A model generated the notes under the pieces. That model searched no databases. It had not been told where the DNA came from and was given only the letters and a program-made list of their open reading frames with translations. From positions 186,001 to 250,000 of the forward strand of contig NZ_QETB01000001.1 in NCBI RefSeq assembly GCF_003123745.1: a stretch of 64,000 nucleotides of DNA, in the 5' to 3' direction. The translations under genes were made by a program, and so were the position numbers. The DNA is from Ancrocorticia populi (lineage in GTDB: Bacteria; Actinomycetota; Actinomycetes; Actinomycetales; Actinomycetaceae). Below, one piece after another: positions 8,118 to 15,904 of the stretch. Each line of letters begins with the position of its first letter. Positions within the stretch are counted from its first letter, which is position 1.

Positions 8118-9527
8118 CTAGCGGAGTTCCTCGGCTAGGAGATTGCGCGGCGTGGCAAGCGTGCGGACGCGGGCCAGAATCAGATAAGACGCCACCAAGA
8201 TGACTAGGTACGGAATCCCCGCAATCCACACGGCGGGAAGGATCCAGAGCATAGCAATGAAGATCGCGACGGCCGCAACGATCACGAGGATCGGAACGGC
8301 GGGCGCACCCCACAGGTGGTGCTTCGTGATTGGTAGGCCCGCGCGGGCCCTCTTCTGCCGAAAAACCATGTGAGTGATCATCACGATGATCCACGTGACA
8401 AGAACGCCAGCCGTGGCGGCACCATAGAGCTGCATAAATGCGCTGTCCGGGCTCACGAGGGAGAGGATCGAGGCGAGCACCATACCGAGCGTCGCGATAA
8501 GCACCGCCCCACGCGGCGCACCACTCTCAGACGTGCGCGCCGCCCAGCGCGGGGCCATGCCATCGAGAGCGAGCGAATGGATCATCCGAGAAGAGGAGTA
8601 GAGGCAGCCATTGGCTGCCGAGAGAGCGGCCACGATGAGCACCGCGTTCATAATGTGCGCGGCCGCGGGAATGCCAGTGGCATCCAGGACTGCAACGAAG
8701 GGAGATTCCAGTACCGTCCCGTGCGAGGCCGCGGATGTAGTCCACGGTTGGAGCGTCACGATGATGAGCATCGCGACGATGTAGAAGAGGAGCAGGCGCC
8801 AGATCATGTTCCGGGCCGCGCGCGGTACATCGCGCTCGGGGTTCTCGGATTCGGCGGCACCCACGGAAACGTTTTCAATGCCGCCGAAGGAAAATACGGC
8901 CATGCAAGCCGCGGCGAGGATCCCGCCCAGCCCGTAGGGAGCAAAGCCGCCGTGAGCGGTCAGATTCGAGAAGCCCGCGGCAGGATGATCGGGTAAATCC
9001 ACGAAAATCAGGATGATCCCCAGAACGATGAACACGGAGATGGCCGTGACCTTGATGAGGGAAAACCAGTACTCGCTCGAGCCATAGAGCCGCACTGTCG
9101 CCAGATTGAGTCCCACGATGAACAGGGAGCACAGGATGGTGCCCAGCCCAAGCGGCAGGCCCGGGAGCCAGAACCGCAGGTAGGTGGCCGTGGCCGTCAC
9201 CTCAGCACCCACGGCAATCAGCATCATAAACGCGAAGTTCCACCGTGTGACATACCCGCCGAACTTTCCCAAATACGAGGCGGCCACTGCGCCGTGCCCG
9301 CCGGGGACCGGATGAACCGTCACCATTTCGGCCAACGCCCACACCACGGAAAGTGCCATGAGCCCGGCCAACGCATAGGAAATAACCGTTGCCGGCCCGC
9401 CCAGTGCGATCGTGGAGCCGGATCCCAAAAAGAGCCCGGTGCCCAACGCCCCCGAGAGACCAATCATCGAAACCTGTGCCGAGGTCAGGCGGCGGGAGAG
9501 TGATGTGTGCTGCTGGGTGTCCGGCAT
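8118..9527 (-). CDS. Amino acid permease (APC superfamily, GABA/AnsP-type)
   Basis: A 469-residue integral membrane carrier with about 12 hydrophobic helices. The first helix reads MIGLSGALGTGLFLGSG, the G-x-G-x-GTGLF signature of amino acid/polyamine/organocation permeases. It is followed by the conserved GPATVISYALAGL and PVPGGHGAVAASYLGKF regions and FSFGGIENVSVGAAE in the middle. GAGGAA lies 3-4 bases before ATG 9527. Substrate is an amino acid, not further resolvable. It appears to be a single-gene unit, possibly read through into the two small genes 10 bases downstream. Confidence 0.9.
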   Translation of the reverse strand: MPDTQQHTSLSRRLTSAQVSMIGLSGALGTGLFLGSGSTIALGGPATVISYALAGLMALSVVWALAEMVTVHPVPGGHGAVAASYLGKFGGYVTRWNFAFMMLIAVGAEVTATATYLRFWLPGLPLGLGTILCSLFIVGLNLATVRLYGSSEYWFSLIKVTAISVFIVLGIILIFVDLPDHPAAGFSNLTAHGGFAPYGLGGILAAACMAVFSFGGIENVSVGAAESENPERDVPRAARNMIWRLLLFYIVAMLIIVTLQPWTTSAASHGTVLESPFVAVLDATGIPAAAHIMNAVLIVAALSAANGCLYSSSRMIHSLALDGMAPRWAARTSESGAPRGAVLIATLGMVLASILSLVSPDSAFMQLYGAATAGVLVTWIIVMITHMVFRQKRARAGLPITKHHLWGAPAVPILVIVAAVAIFIAMLWILPAVWIAGIPYLVILVASYLILARVRTLATPRNLLAEELR

Positions 9528-9592
9528 GTATTCCTCGTAAAACTAGCGGCTAGATCAACCTCTTTACCCTACGCCGCCGTGGAAACCCACTG

Positions 9593-10201
9593 CTAGGACG
9601 TTTTGTGAAGCCCGTTTTGATAGGCGCGGACCAGAGGAAGAAAAACATCGTCAATGATCGCAGTAACTGCGTCTATGTCAATCTTGCTCCCTGCCACGAG
9701 AATTTCGTCTCTTAATAGGCGCAGTGGGAGATTGATGACTCGATCCGGGAGATCAACGGTCAATTCACCGCGGTCCCGTGCTTGATCCAAGAGTTTTTTC
9801 ATGACTGGATTGCCCTGAGACAGGACTTGATCGCGCAGTACGGCAAGATTCCGAGCATGCTCTCGAGGAAATACTCCCATCACGGCAATTAACGAAGCTA
9901 TGCCCACCTTGTTAGCGATCACCTGATCAAGGAGAGTGAGGATGTCTGATCGCAGTGATCCTGTGTCGGGCAGAACAAAATCAAATGCTTCGAATTGCCT
10001 CTTCAGCGCCGCAACGGCCATCTCTTCGCGTGTGGACCAGCGCCTATAGAGGACAGGGCGTGACGTTCTGGCACGATTCGCCACCCCTTCAAACGTCAAG
10101 CCGTCCAGGCCCTGTTCCATGATTTGTTGCCAAGCGGCATCTAGGAGAGCACCTTCTAAGTCCGCTCCGTGACGCCTGACTGGAGCTGTTCGCTTTGTCA
10201 T
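9593..10201 (-). CDS. TetR family transcriptional regulator
   Basis: About 202 residues from ATG 10201. The N-terminal helix-turn-helix reads LTFEGVANRARTSRPVLYRRW, matching TetR; the variable ligand domain follows. Two upstream in-frame starts exist (GTG 10222, ATG 10207), but GAGGGG at 10208-10213 is ideally spaced only for 10201. A 15-bp palindrome upstream is a likely operator, and the divergent DUF805 gene could be co-regulated. The ligand is unknown. Confidence 0.87.
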   Translation of the reverse strand: MTKRTAPVRRHGADLEGALLDAAWQQIMEQGLDGLTFEGVANRARTSRPVLYRRWSTREEMAVAALKRQFEAFDFVLPDTGSLRSDILTLLDQVIANKVGIASLIAVMGVFPREHARNLAVLRDQVLSQGNPVMKKLLDQARDRGELTVDLPDRVINLPLRLLRDEILVAGSKIDIDAVTAIIDDVFLPLVRAYQNGLHKTS

Positions 10202-10223
10202 ACTCATCCCCTCAAGATTCACT

Positions 10224-10238
10224 TGTGTATCTTACACA
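10224..10238. promoter_or_regulatory. TetR-type operator palindrome
   Basis: TGTGTA-TCT-TACACA is a perfect 6+3+6 inverted repeat 22 bases upstream of the TetR start and 71 bases before the DUF805 start. Position and symmetry suit autoregulation by the TetR protein and control of the divergent gene. Confidence 0.55.
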
Positions 10239-10309
10239 GGTACGCTACGGTCGGTCCATATGGAGATACGGGAATGTATCTAAGTGTCGCCCAGAGAAGA
10301 GAGCAGCAA

Positions 10310-10819
10310 ATGTCAGCTCCAACAGAAAACCGGAGCCAGTGGGATCCACGCGCGGAGATTGGTATTGAGCCCGCACTGAAAGATCCGTGGTATGGCGCCA
10401 CCTTTGGGCAGGCCCTGAAGCGCTACGTTCAAAAGGCGCTCCACTTCCGGGGCTACGCTTCCCGTGCAGAATTCTGGTGGGTGCAGCCAGTTCTGTTCAT
10501 CACCAACGTCTGCCTGGTGGCCTTTCTGCGAAATGTTGTCTGGAATTCCGCGGGCGGCAATGTAGCGGTGTGGGCCGTCCGCATCACAGCGCTGATGGTT
10601 GTTTGGCTGATCCAGATCGCCATGCTGGTTGCCCAGCTCTCCCTGATCTGGCGGCGCCTCCATGACACCGGCCGTTCGGGAGCGTGCTTCTTTATTACGT
10701 TCGTTCCTGTGATCGGCCCCGTCATCACTGCAGTTCTTCTCGCGTTGCCAGCGAAGCCCGCTAGGCGCCGAGGGGAGTGGAGTGATATCGATGAATACGT
10801 CGTGGGCTGGTTGGGATGA
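10310..10819 (+). CDS. DUF805 membrane protein
   Basis: About 169 residues from ATG 10310, preceded by the purine run AGAGAAGAGAG. An in-frame ATG at 10274 with GGAG at 10262 is the alternative. The family signature FRGYASRAEFWW sits before the first of three to four hydrophobic helices, and RRLHDTGRSG lies before the last, both diagnostic of DUF805 (YhaH-like) inner-membrane proteins. Function of the family is not established. It is divergent from the TetR gene and may be its target. Confidence 0.87.
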   Translation: MSAPTENRSQWDPRAEIGIEPALKDPWYGATFGQALKRYVQKALHFRGYASRAEFWWVQPVLFITNVCLVAFLRNVVWNSAGGNVAVWAVRITALMVVWLIQIAMLVAQLSLIWRRLHDTGRSGACFFITFVPVIGPVITAVLLALPAKPARRRGEWSDIDEYVVGWLG

Positions 10820-10868
10820 ATATACGAAAACTCCCCGCCGGGAGCGAATCACCGACAGGGAGCCTCTG

Positions 10869-10941
<73 letters not shown>

Positions 10942-11065
10942 ATGCCCCATTTTGGGACGTCCATAAGCATACATCCGTTGGAGAAGGACGGCCAAATCCC
11001 GCGTAATGGTACCCGTCACACAACAGAGTGCTTTAGTATTCCTTTAATCTTCTGAGTAGAAAGTT

Positions 11066-11071
11066 TACAAT
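11066..11071 (+). promoter_or_regulatory. -10 box of a probable leaderless transcript
   Basis: TACAAT is followed by exactly six bases and then ATG 11078, and there is no ribosome-binding site. The transcript would begin at the start codon. A TTTAAT-like -35 lies about 17 bases upstream but is weak. Confidence 0.6.
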
Positions 11072-11077
11072 CGCATC

Positions 11078-11893
11078 ATGACTAATAACGCTGAAGCACG
11101 CTGGCGTGAGTGGCACGATAAGCGCAATGAGGAGCTGGCCTCCAGCCATGGCTGGCTAAGCCTGATCTCCTTCACATGGCTTTCTGAAGAGCGCTCCGGG
11201 ATCAGCAGTTTCCCAGGTTCGTGGTACGCGGATCGCGGGGAAGCGGCCGTGTCCTTCAAGGACGTTGAGCACGCCTATGCCCTGCCCGTCTACAAGGACG
11301 GCGAAAAGTTCACCGGCGAGGCCGTCTATGACCTGGCCGAGGGCGAGTCCCAAACCAATCTCGAAGCCGGCACCCGCGTGGCCGAAGTGGCGCGGCGCGG
11401 AGGCAAGTACGCCGTGCGAGTTCGCGATTCGCTGGCTCCCACACTCAAGGCCTTCACTGGCGTCCCCACCTTTGATTACGATCCGAACGCCGTAGTTTCG
11501 GGCCGCTTTGTCCCCTACCCCGAGCCGAGAGTGGTCCCGATTGAGACCGCACGATCCTCGGTAACGAGCGAGACCACGCTAGTTGGAGACGTTGTTTTTT
11601 CAATCGACGACGACGAATTCTCCCTCGCCGTTTCCCGCTCTGGCAGCGGCGATCTCATAGCTGTGTTCCATGACGCGAGTAACGGTGAGGAAACCGCCGA
11701 CTGGCGGTTTGTGAGTGTGCCGGGGGATGACGTCGTCGTCGACTTTAATAAAGCCCTCAACTTCCCCGCAGCTTTTACGCCGTTCGGGACCTGCCCAAAG
11801 CCTCCGGAGGGCAACACTCTTGGGGTGAAAATCCTAGCCGGGGAAAAGCGCCCCGCGGAATGGATCGATCCTCACTCCCAGAGCTCTTTGTAA
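11078..11893 (+). CDS. DUF1684 domain-containing protein
   Basis: A 271-residue soluble protein. It begins with W-x-E-W-H (ARWREWHDKRNEELASSHGWLSL), followed by a beta-rich body with GRFVPY, VVFSIDDDEF and a C-terminal DFNKALNFPAAFTPFGTCPKPPEGN. That last motif (DFN-[KR]A-x-NPxCAF-type) marks the DUF1684 family, though here NFPAAFTPFGTC replaces the usual NPPCAFTPY. Enzyme activity is unknown. The 3' end overlaps the convergent phosphoglycerol-transferase gene by 22 bases. Confidence 0.85.
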   Translation: MTNNAEARWREWHDKRNEELASSHGWLSLISFTWLSEERSGISSFPGSWYADRGEAAVSFKDVEHAYALPVYKDGEKFTGEAVYDLAEGESQTNLEAGTRVAEVARRGGKYAVRVRDSLAPTLKAFTGVPTFDYDPNAVVSGRFVPYPEPRVVPIETARSSVTSETTLVGDVVFSIDDDEFSLAVSRSGSGDLIAVFHDASNGEETADWRFVSVPGDDVVVDFNKALNFPAAFTPFGTCPKPPEGNTLGVKILAGEKRPAEWIDPHSQSSL

Positions 11894-13467
11894 AGGTCTG
11901 TTGAGCTGGAGTTATAGAGGTTCGCGAGATCGTCGAAGCTGAGATTGAGAATCGTTGGATCGGACACCTCGCTTTCTGGGATGAGGAGTGAGACTCCCAT
12001 CCCGGCGCGGTGATCCTCCACGCCGAACCCGAGTGCCTCGAGAATCGTGGGGTACAGGTGGGCCTGAGTGCCTTCTGTGCGGGCCAGCTCAACGCCGTCG
12101 GGGCTCCACATCGCGTTGAAGAGCGGGAGCTGCTGCTGGGCCGTCCAACTGAGGCTGCGCTTGTATTCGGCGATCTCCGCTGTAGTGAACGCCTGGTGGT
12201 CGGCCATCACCACAACCATCGTGTCATCGAGTATGCCTTCTTCATCCATGTAATCGATGAAATCTGCGACAATCTGGGACTGGCACTTTACCGTGTTCTT
12301 TTCCAGGCTTCCCGTCGTATCGGGGCAGTAGCCAAAATCCTCGATCGGAGCGTGGTTGTCCAGCGTGATCATGGAGAGAGTGAAGGGGCTGGCGGAATCG
12401 TGGAGCGAGCGAACCTCCTCCTTGGCGTTCTCGAAGAGGCGCTGATCGGAGAGTCCCCAGCCCGAGAACTGGGTTTCGCCGATGGACTTCCAGTGGTCGT
12501 AGCCGAGCACCGTATCGAAGCCGTGCGTGTTGAGGAACGTGCCCTTACTCGCGAACGATTCCGGGGCACCGCCCATGTAGACGTTGGTGTAGCCGGCCTC
12601 CTTGAGAACGTCACCTAGGCATGTGGCACCCGGCATGTAGGTGGCTAGGCCGTCACCGATGCCATTGTTGGCCTGCGGTGCCGCCTCCGTCATCACCATG
12701 CCCTCTGCCGGCTTGGGTGGGATGCCGCACTGGGAGGTAACCACTCCTCCCATCGTGTAGCCGTAGTAGGGGCTCATGGTTAGGTTGGGGAGGCTATCCC
12801 AGTTTGACGTGGATTCGTGCAGGGAGGCTAGGAGGTCCTCACCCATGTATTCGGCCGAGCCGAAATCATCATCCATAGACTCCAAGTAGATCAGCACGAG
12901 GTTCTTGGGGTCGTCGGGGGTGGAGGTGATCACCGGCTCCTTGTAATAGTCGGAGATCGAAGTGTTCGTGACGATGCCGCGGATGTAAGAGGGCAGGCCC
13001 ATCGCCGAGGACGCGCTGAACGTGCCGGTTGCGAACAGGACGAGGCTTGTTGTGCCCGCGAGGAACCGGCTGTGACGGGCTACGAAGTTCTTGGGGGGAT
13101 TCCGGCGGACCCATGTGTAGTAGATGAGGGCAGCGCCAGTCAGGAGCGCCAACGGGATGGCGACTGCCTCAATGATGAACGATCGTATAAAGGCAGGATC
13201 TGCGCCTGCCCCTTCGCCTCCTAGCCCCGGGATGTTCGCGATCATCTGCTGGAAGCTAATCTGGCCAAACGTGTTGAGCACCCAGATGCTTGAGCCGCAG
13301 AGGATGACGCCGAGAATCGCGGCAATCCAGCCGAGCCACGTGCCCGCCCGGTGGAGGGTGGAAGGTTTGGCTTCGTGCTTTGCTGCGGTGGGGGCCTGCT
13401 CGCGGGACGCTTCGCCACCTAAATCCGTCCTAGAAGACGGGGTTTCGCTCTCGTCTGCTGCTCCCAC
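11872..13467 (-). CDS. Membrane sulfatase/phosphoglycerol transferase (OpgB/LtaS type)
   Basis: A 531-residue protein. A polar cytoplasmic N-terminus (about 45 residues) is followed by about three hydrophobic helices, then a large extracytoplasmic domain of the alkaline phosphatase superfamily. Metal-binding and nucleophile regions are visible as LVLIYLESMDDDFG and YGYTMGGVVTSQCGIP. The second resembles MdoB/OpgB, where the Thr/Ser near SQCG acts in phosphoglycerol transfer. Later VVVMADHQAF supplies the Asp-His metal ligands. It probably transfers glycerol phosphate to an envelope glycan or lipid. The GTG start at 13467 follows GAGG. GlpQ-like enzymes at 34 kb could recycle its products. Confidence 0.85.
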   Translation of the reverse strand: MGAADESETPSSRTDLGGEASREQAPTAAKHEAKPSTLHRAGTWLGWIAAILGVILCGSSIWVLNTFGQISFQQMIANIPGLGGEGAGADPAFIRSFIIEAVAIPLALLTGAALIYYTWVRRNPPKNFVARHSRFLAGTTSLVLFATGTFSASSAMGLPSYIRGIVTNTSISDYYKEPVITSTPDDPKNLVLIYLESMDDDFGSAEYMGEDLLASLHESTSNWDSLPNLTMSPYYGYTMGGVVTSQCGIPPKPAEGMVMTEAAPQANNGIGDGLATYMPGATCLGDVLKEAGYTNVYMGGAPESFASKGTFLNTHGFDTVLGYDHWKSIGETQFSGWGLSDQRLFENAKEEVRSLHDSASPFTLSMITLDNHAPIEDFGYCPDTTGSLEKNTVKCQSQIVADFIDYMDEEGILDDTMVVVMADHQAFTTAEIAEYKRSLSWTAQQQLPLFNAMWSPDGVELARTEGTQAHLYPTILEALGFGVEDHRAGMGVSLLIPESEVSDPTILNLSFDDLANLYNSSSTDLYKELWE

Positions 13468-13602
13468 ATCGTCCTCTCGTGCGGAATAACTGCTCCTACA
13501 AGTACACGAGCATATAGCGGGAAGCTGTGGAAATCACGGGGGAGAGCCGCGGGTGCGGAGAGAGGGCGCAGAAATTAGCGCGGTACAACAGGCCAAAAAT
13601 GG

Positions 13603-13693
13603 CGGAGACGGGGGGATTTGAACCCCCGAGGGACTTTTAAATCCCTACCTTCTTAGCAGGAAGGCGCACTCGACCGGACTATGCGACGTCTCC
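13603..13693 (-). tRNA. tRNA-Ser (anticodon GCT)
   Basis: A class II tRNA of 91 bases with a long variable arm. The acceptor GGAGACG pairs with CGTCTCC, the anticodon stem CCTTC/GAAGG holds loop CTGCTAA, and the T-arm is CGGGGGTTCAAATCCCCC. It reads AGC/AGU. CCA is not encoded. Confidence 0.96.
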
Positions 13694-13783
13694 GAGCACA
13701 TGCAATCCTACCGGTCTGTCCGAGCCGATGACAATTCGAGACCAGCGGCGGCCTGTGACGTCCCTCGCAGGGAGGGGGCTCTG

Positions 13784-13870
13784 CGGAAGGTAAGGGATTC
13801 GAACCCTTGGTACGGTTGCCCGCACAACGGTTTTCAAGACCGTCACATTCGGCCGCTCTGTCAACCTTCC
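13784..13870 (-). tRNA. tRNA-Ser (anticodon TGA)
   Basis: A class II tRNA of 87 bases: acceptor GGAAGGT/ACCTTCC, anticodon stem ACGGT/ACCGT with loop CTTGAAA, long variable arm, and T-arm AGGGTTCGAATCCCT. It reads UCA and probably other UCN codons. It lies 90 bases upstream of tRNA-Ser(GCT) on the same strand, so the two may be co-transcribed. Confidence 0.96.
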
Positions 13871-14209
13871 TTTGCTGAAAGAAATTCAGCACGTTAAGTC
13901 TAATGCAAAGAATCGGGTGCCCAAACATCGGCAGCGGAACAACCTAGGTTTTGTGCGCAAGATCAAACGAGGGACGCGGTCTGGGTCTTGTGGATTGATG
14001 GTCTTGGCGGCTTGGAGGTAAGTGCTTTTCGCCTAGATCAAGACCCGTGTCACCATAATCAATTCCCTAGTAAGAAGGTTTGGGAGCTCACCATCGGAAT
14101 CCAGTAGCTGGATCAGCCACCTTCAACACCGCAGAAAAAGGTGTGGGAGGTGGTCGATAGGCTTAAGACATCGAAAGAAACTTCGAGGGTTAGAGAGGTG
14201 ATAAGCGTG
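13871..14209. other. Intergenic region between tRNA-Ser and the DUF222 gene
   Basis: These 339 bases contain no convincing gene. At 13873-13891 a perfect 7-bp hairpin (TGCTGAA-AGAAA-TTCAGCA) lies directly on the 5' side of tRNA-Ser(TGA) and could border its promoter or leader. The rest should hold the promoter of the 13E12-type gene. A GTG at 14141 is in frame with that gene and might be an upstream start. Confidence 0.5.
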
Positions 14210-15868
14210 ATGGATACGTTGTTTGATCAGGGATTGGCTCGGCCGCAGCCTGTGGCCGAGGGGCCACCGGATAGGGGGAAGTCGCCGCCGGGAAAGCCAA
14301 ACCGGCCACCGGGTAAGAGTAAGTGGGTGCGGGATGCGGGGCAGGGCATCTCAGGTTTCGGGGAGTACGCCTCGGAGCGCGAGGATGCTCATACTGCTTT
14401 TGGGGTATTGGCCGATGCCTTGCGGGGTGTGACGGGTTTGTGCCAAGCAGTCTCTGTTGGTCAGGGAGGATTGACGGAGACGGTCGAACTCGTTACCGCT
14501 GTCAAGGAGGCCATCCGGCACTTGGACGGTGTAAAGCTGGCCGGTATCGCACGAATCGATGAGATCCAGAATCGGCAGGCCGAGGAATCGCGGAGTGGGA
14601 GGCGCCCGGCGCTACCTGGCGAGGAAGCGACCCTTGCGGCCTCACTGATGCGGGCAGGCAAGCAGTCTAAGGCTCAGACCGGGCGGGAAATGAAGCAAGC
14701 ACGCGCGTTGTCTACATATCCCCTATTCGCGAAGGCAATTGAGAAGGGTGTTTTATCGGACGCTTACCTAGACGTCTTGACCTCCCACATTGGAGAGGGT
14801 TTGGTTCCTGCTGCCCAACGCGACGAGCAGAATCTGCTCGAGTTGGCGCTGGCCGAACCTGTTGAGTACTTCAAGAAGAAGGTGCGCTCGTGGCGAGTGG
14901 GGCAGTCTCCGGCCACCGCTGAAAAGGAAGCGGCCATCCAGGCCGCACAAGAATCCTTCAGCGTGTTTCCCGATCGCGATGGCTATCGGCTGTCTGGGTG
15001 GCTCACTAGCGCAAATGGGATTGCTCTCGCGAGCGCGTTACGGGAAATTGTCGGTGTTCCGACGAAAGATGACTACCGGCGGCCGCAGCAGCGGAACGCT
15101 GAGGCGCTCGTGACGCTGGCCAGTTCGCGAGTTCCGAGTGCGGCTGGTGGAGCGCCTAGTGATGCGGCTGCTGGAGCTGCGTCGCCTCGCCACGAGATCC
15201 TCGTCCACGTCCCCCTCTCCACTCTGGTTCAGGCCGAGAAGGCGATAGAGGCCGGATGCGCGGCGCTGAGTGAGCTGGACGGAAGCGGTCTGGCAATAGC
15301 GGGCAGAGAAGCAGGAAGCGACTGCGCTACGCGAGGTGCTGGGCTGGGGAGAGCTGGCGAGTGCCTTGCGTCTCGAGTGGGGCAGGAGGCTGATCTGGGG
15401 GCTGTACTAGGAGTGATTCGCGCCGGTGTTGAGACGGACATGTTGGACGGCTTCACCCCTGCATCTCTCCCCGACGGCAGTTCGCTTGCTCCCAGCCAGC
15501 TCGCGGAGCTGATGTGTGATAGCCATCTGACGCGTGCCGTGTTCACCGCCGCTGGGGAGCCGCTGGACGTTTCGCGGCGACAGCGCTTGTTCAGCCCGCG
15601 CCAAGCCAAGGCGGTGATTGCCCGAGATCGGCACTGTCAGTTCCCGGGATGTACCCGGGGCCCGGAGTACGGGGAGGTGCACCACGCCCAGCAATGGGAT
15701 CGGAGCGGCCCAACCATAGTGGACAACGCGGTTCTGCTCTGCTTCGCACATCACCGCGTGATCCACAGCGAGCACATCACGATCACCCATCACACAGGTG
15801 GTTTCGGCTTCACCCGAAAGGATGGTGAACACATCGGGACGAGTAGGACCCGGCCGCTGATCGAGTAA
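14210..15868 (+). CDS. HNH endonuclease signature motif protein (DUF222, 13E12 repeat family)
   Basis: About 552 residues from ATG 14210, chosen because AGAGAGG lies 11 bases upstream; GTG 14141 is the alternative. The long helical DUF222 region occupies most of the protein. The C-terminus has the HNH module RDRHCQFPGCTRGP...VHHAQQWDRSGPTIVDNAVLLCFAHHRVIH, with four zinc-ligating Cys/His positions and the catalytic HH pair. These proteins are multi-copy in actinobacteria and thought to be selfish or nuclease elements; the biological role is unsettled. Its position next to two tRNA genes may reflect insertion there. Confidence 0.88.
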   Translation: MDTLFDQGLARPQPVAEGPPDRGKSPPGKPNRPPGKSKWVRDAGQGISGFGEYASEREDAHTAFGVLADALRGVTGLCQAVSVGQGGLTETVELVTAVKEAIRHLDGVKLAGIARIDEIQNRQAEESRSGRRPALPGEEATLAASLMRAGKQSKAQTGREMKQARALSTYPLFAKAIEKGVLSDAYLDVLTSHIGEGLVPAAQRDEQNLLELALAEPVEYFKKKVRSWRVGQSPATAEKEAAIQAAQESFSVFPDRDGYRLSGWLTSANGIALASALREIVGVPTKDDYRRPQQRNAEALVTLASSRVPSAAGGAPSDAAAGAASPRHEILVHVPLSTLVQAEKAIEAGCAALSELDGSGLAIAGREAGSDCATRGAGLGRAGECLASRVGQEADLGAVLGVIRAGVETDMLDGFTPASLPDGSSLAPSQLAELMCDSHLTRAVFTAAGEPLDVSRRQRLFSPRQAKAVIARDRHCQFPGCTRGPEYGEVHHAQQWDRSGPTIVDNAVLLCFAHHRVIHSEHITITHHTGGFGFTRKDGEHIGTSRTRPLIE

Positions 15869-15904
15869 CCGAGTCCTCAACTGGCGCCTCGAGGGGAGTA
15901 TTGG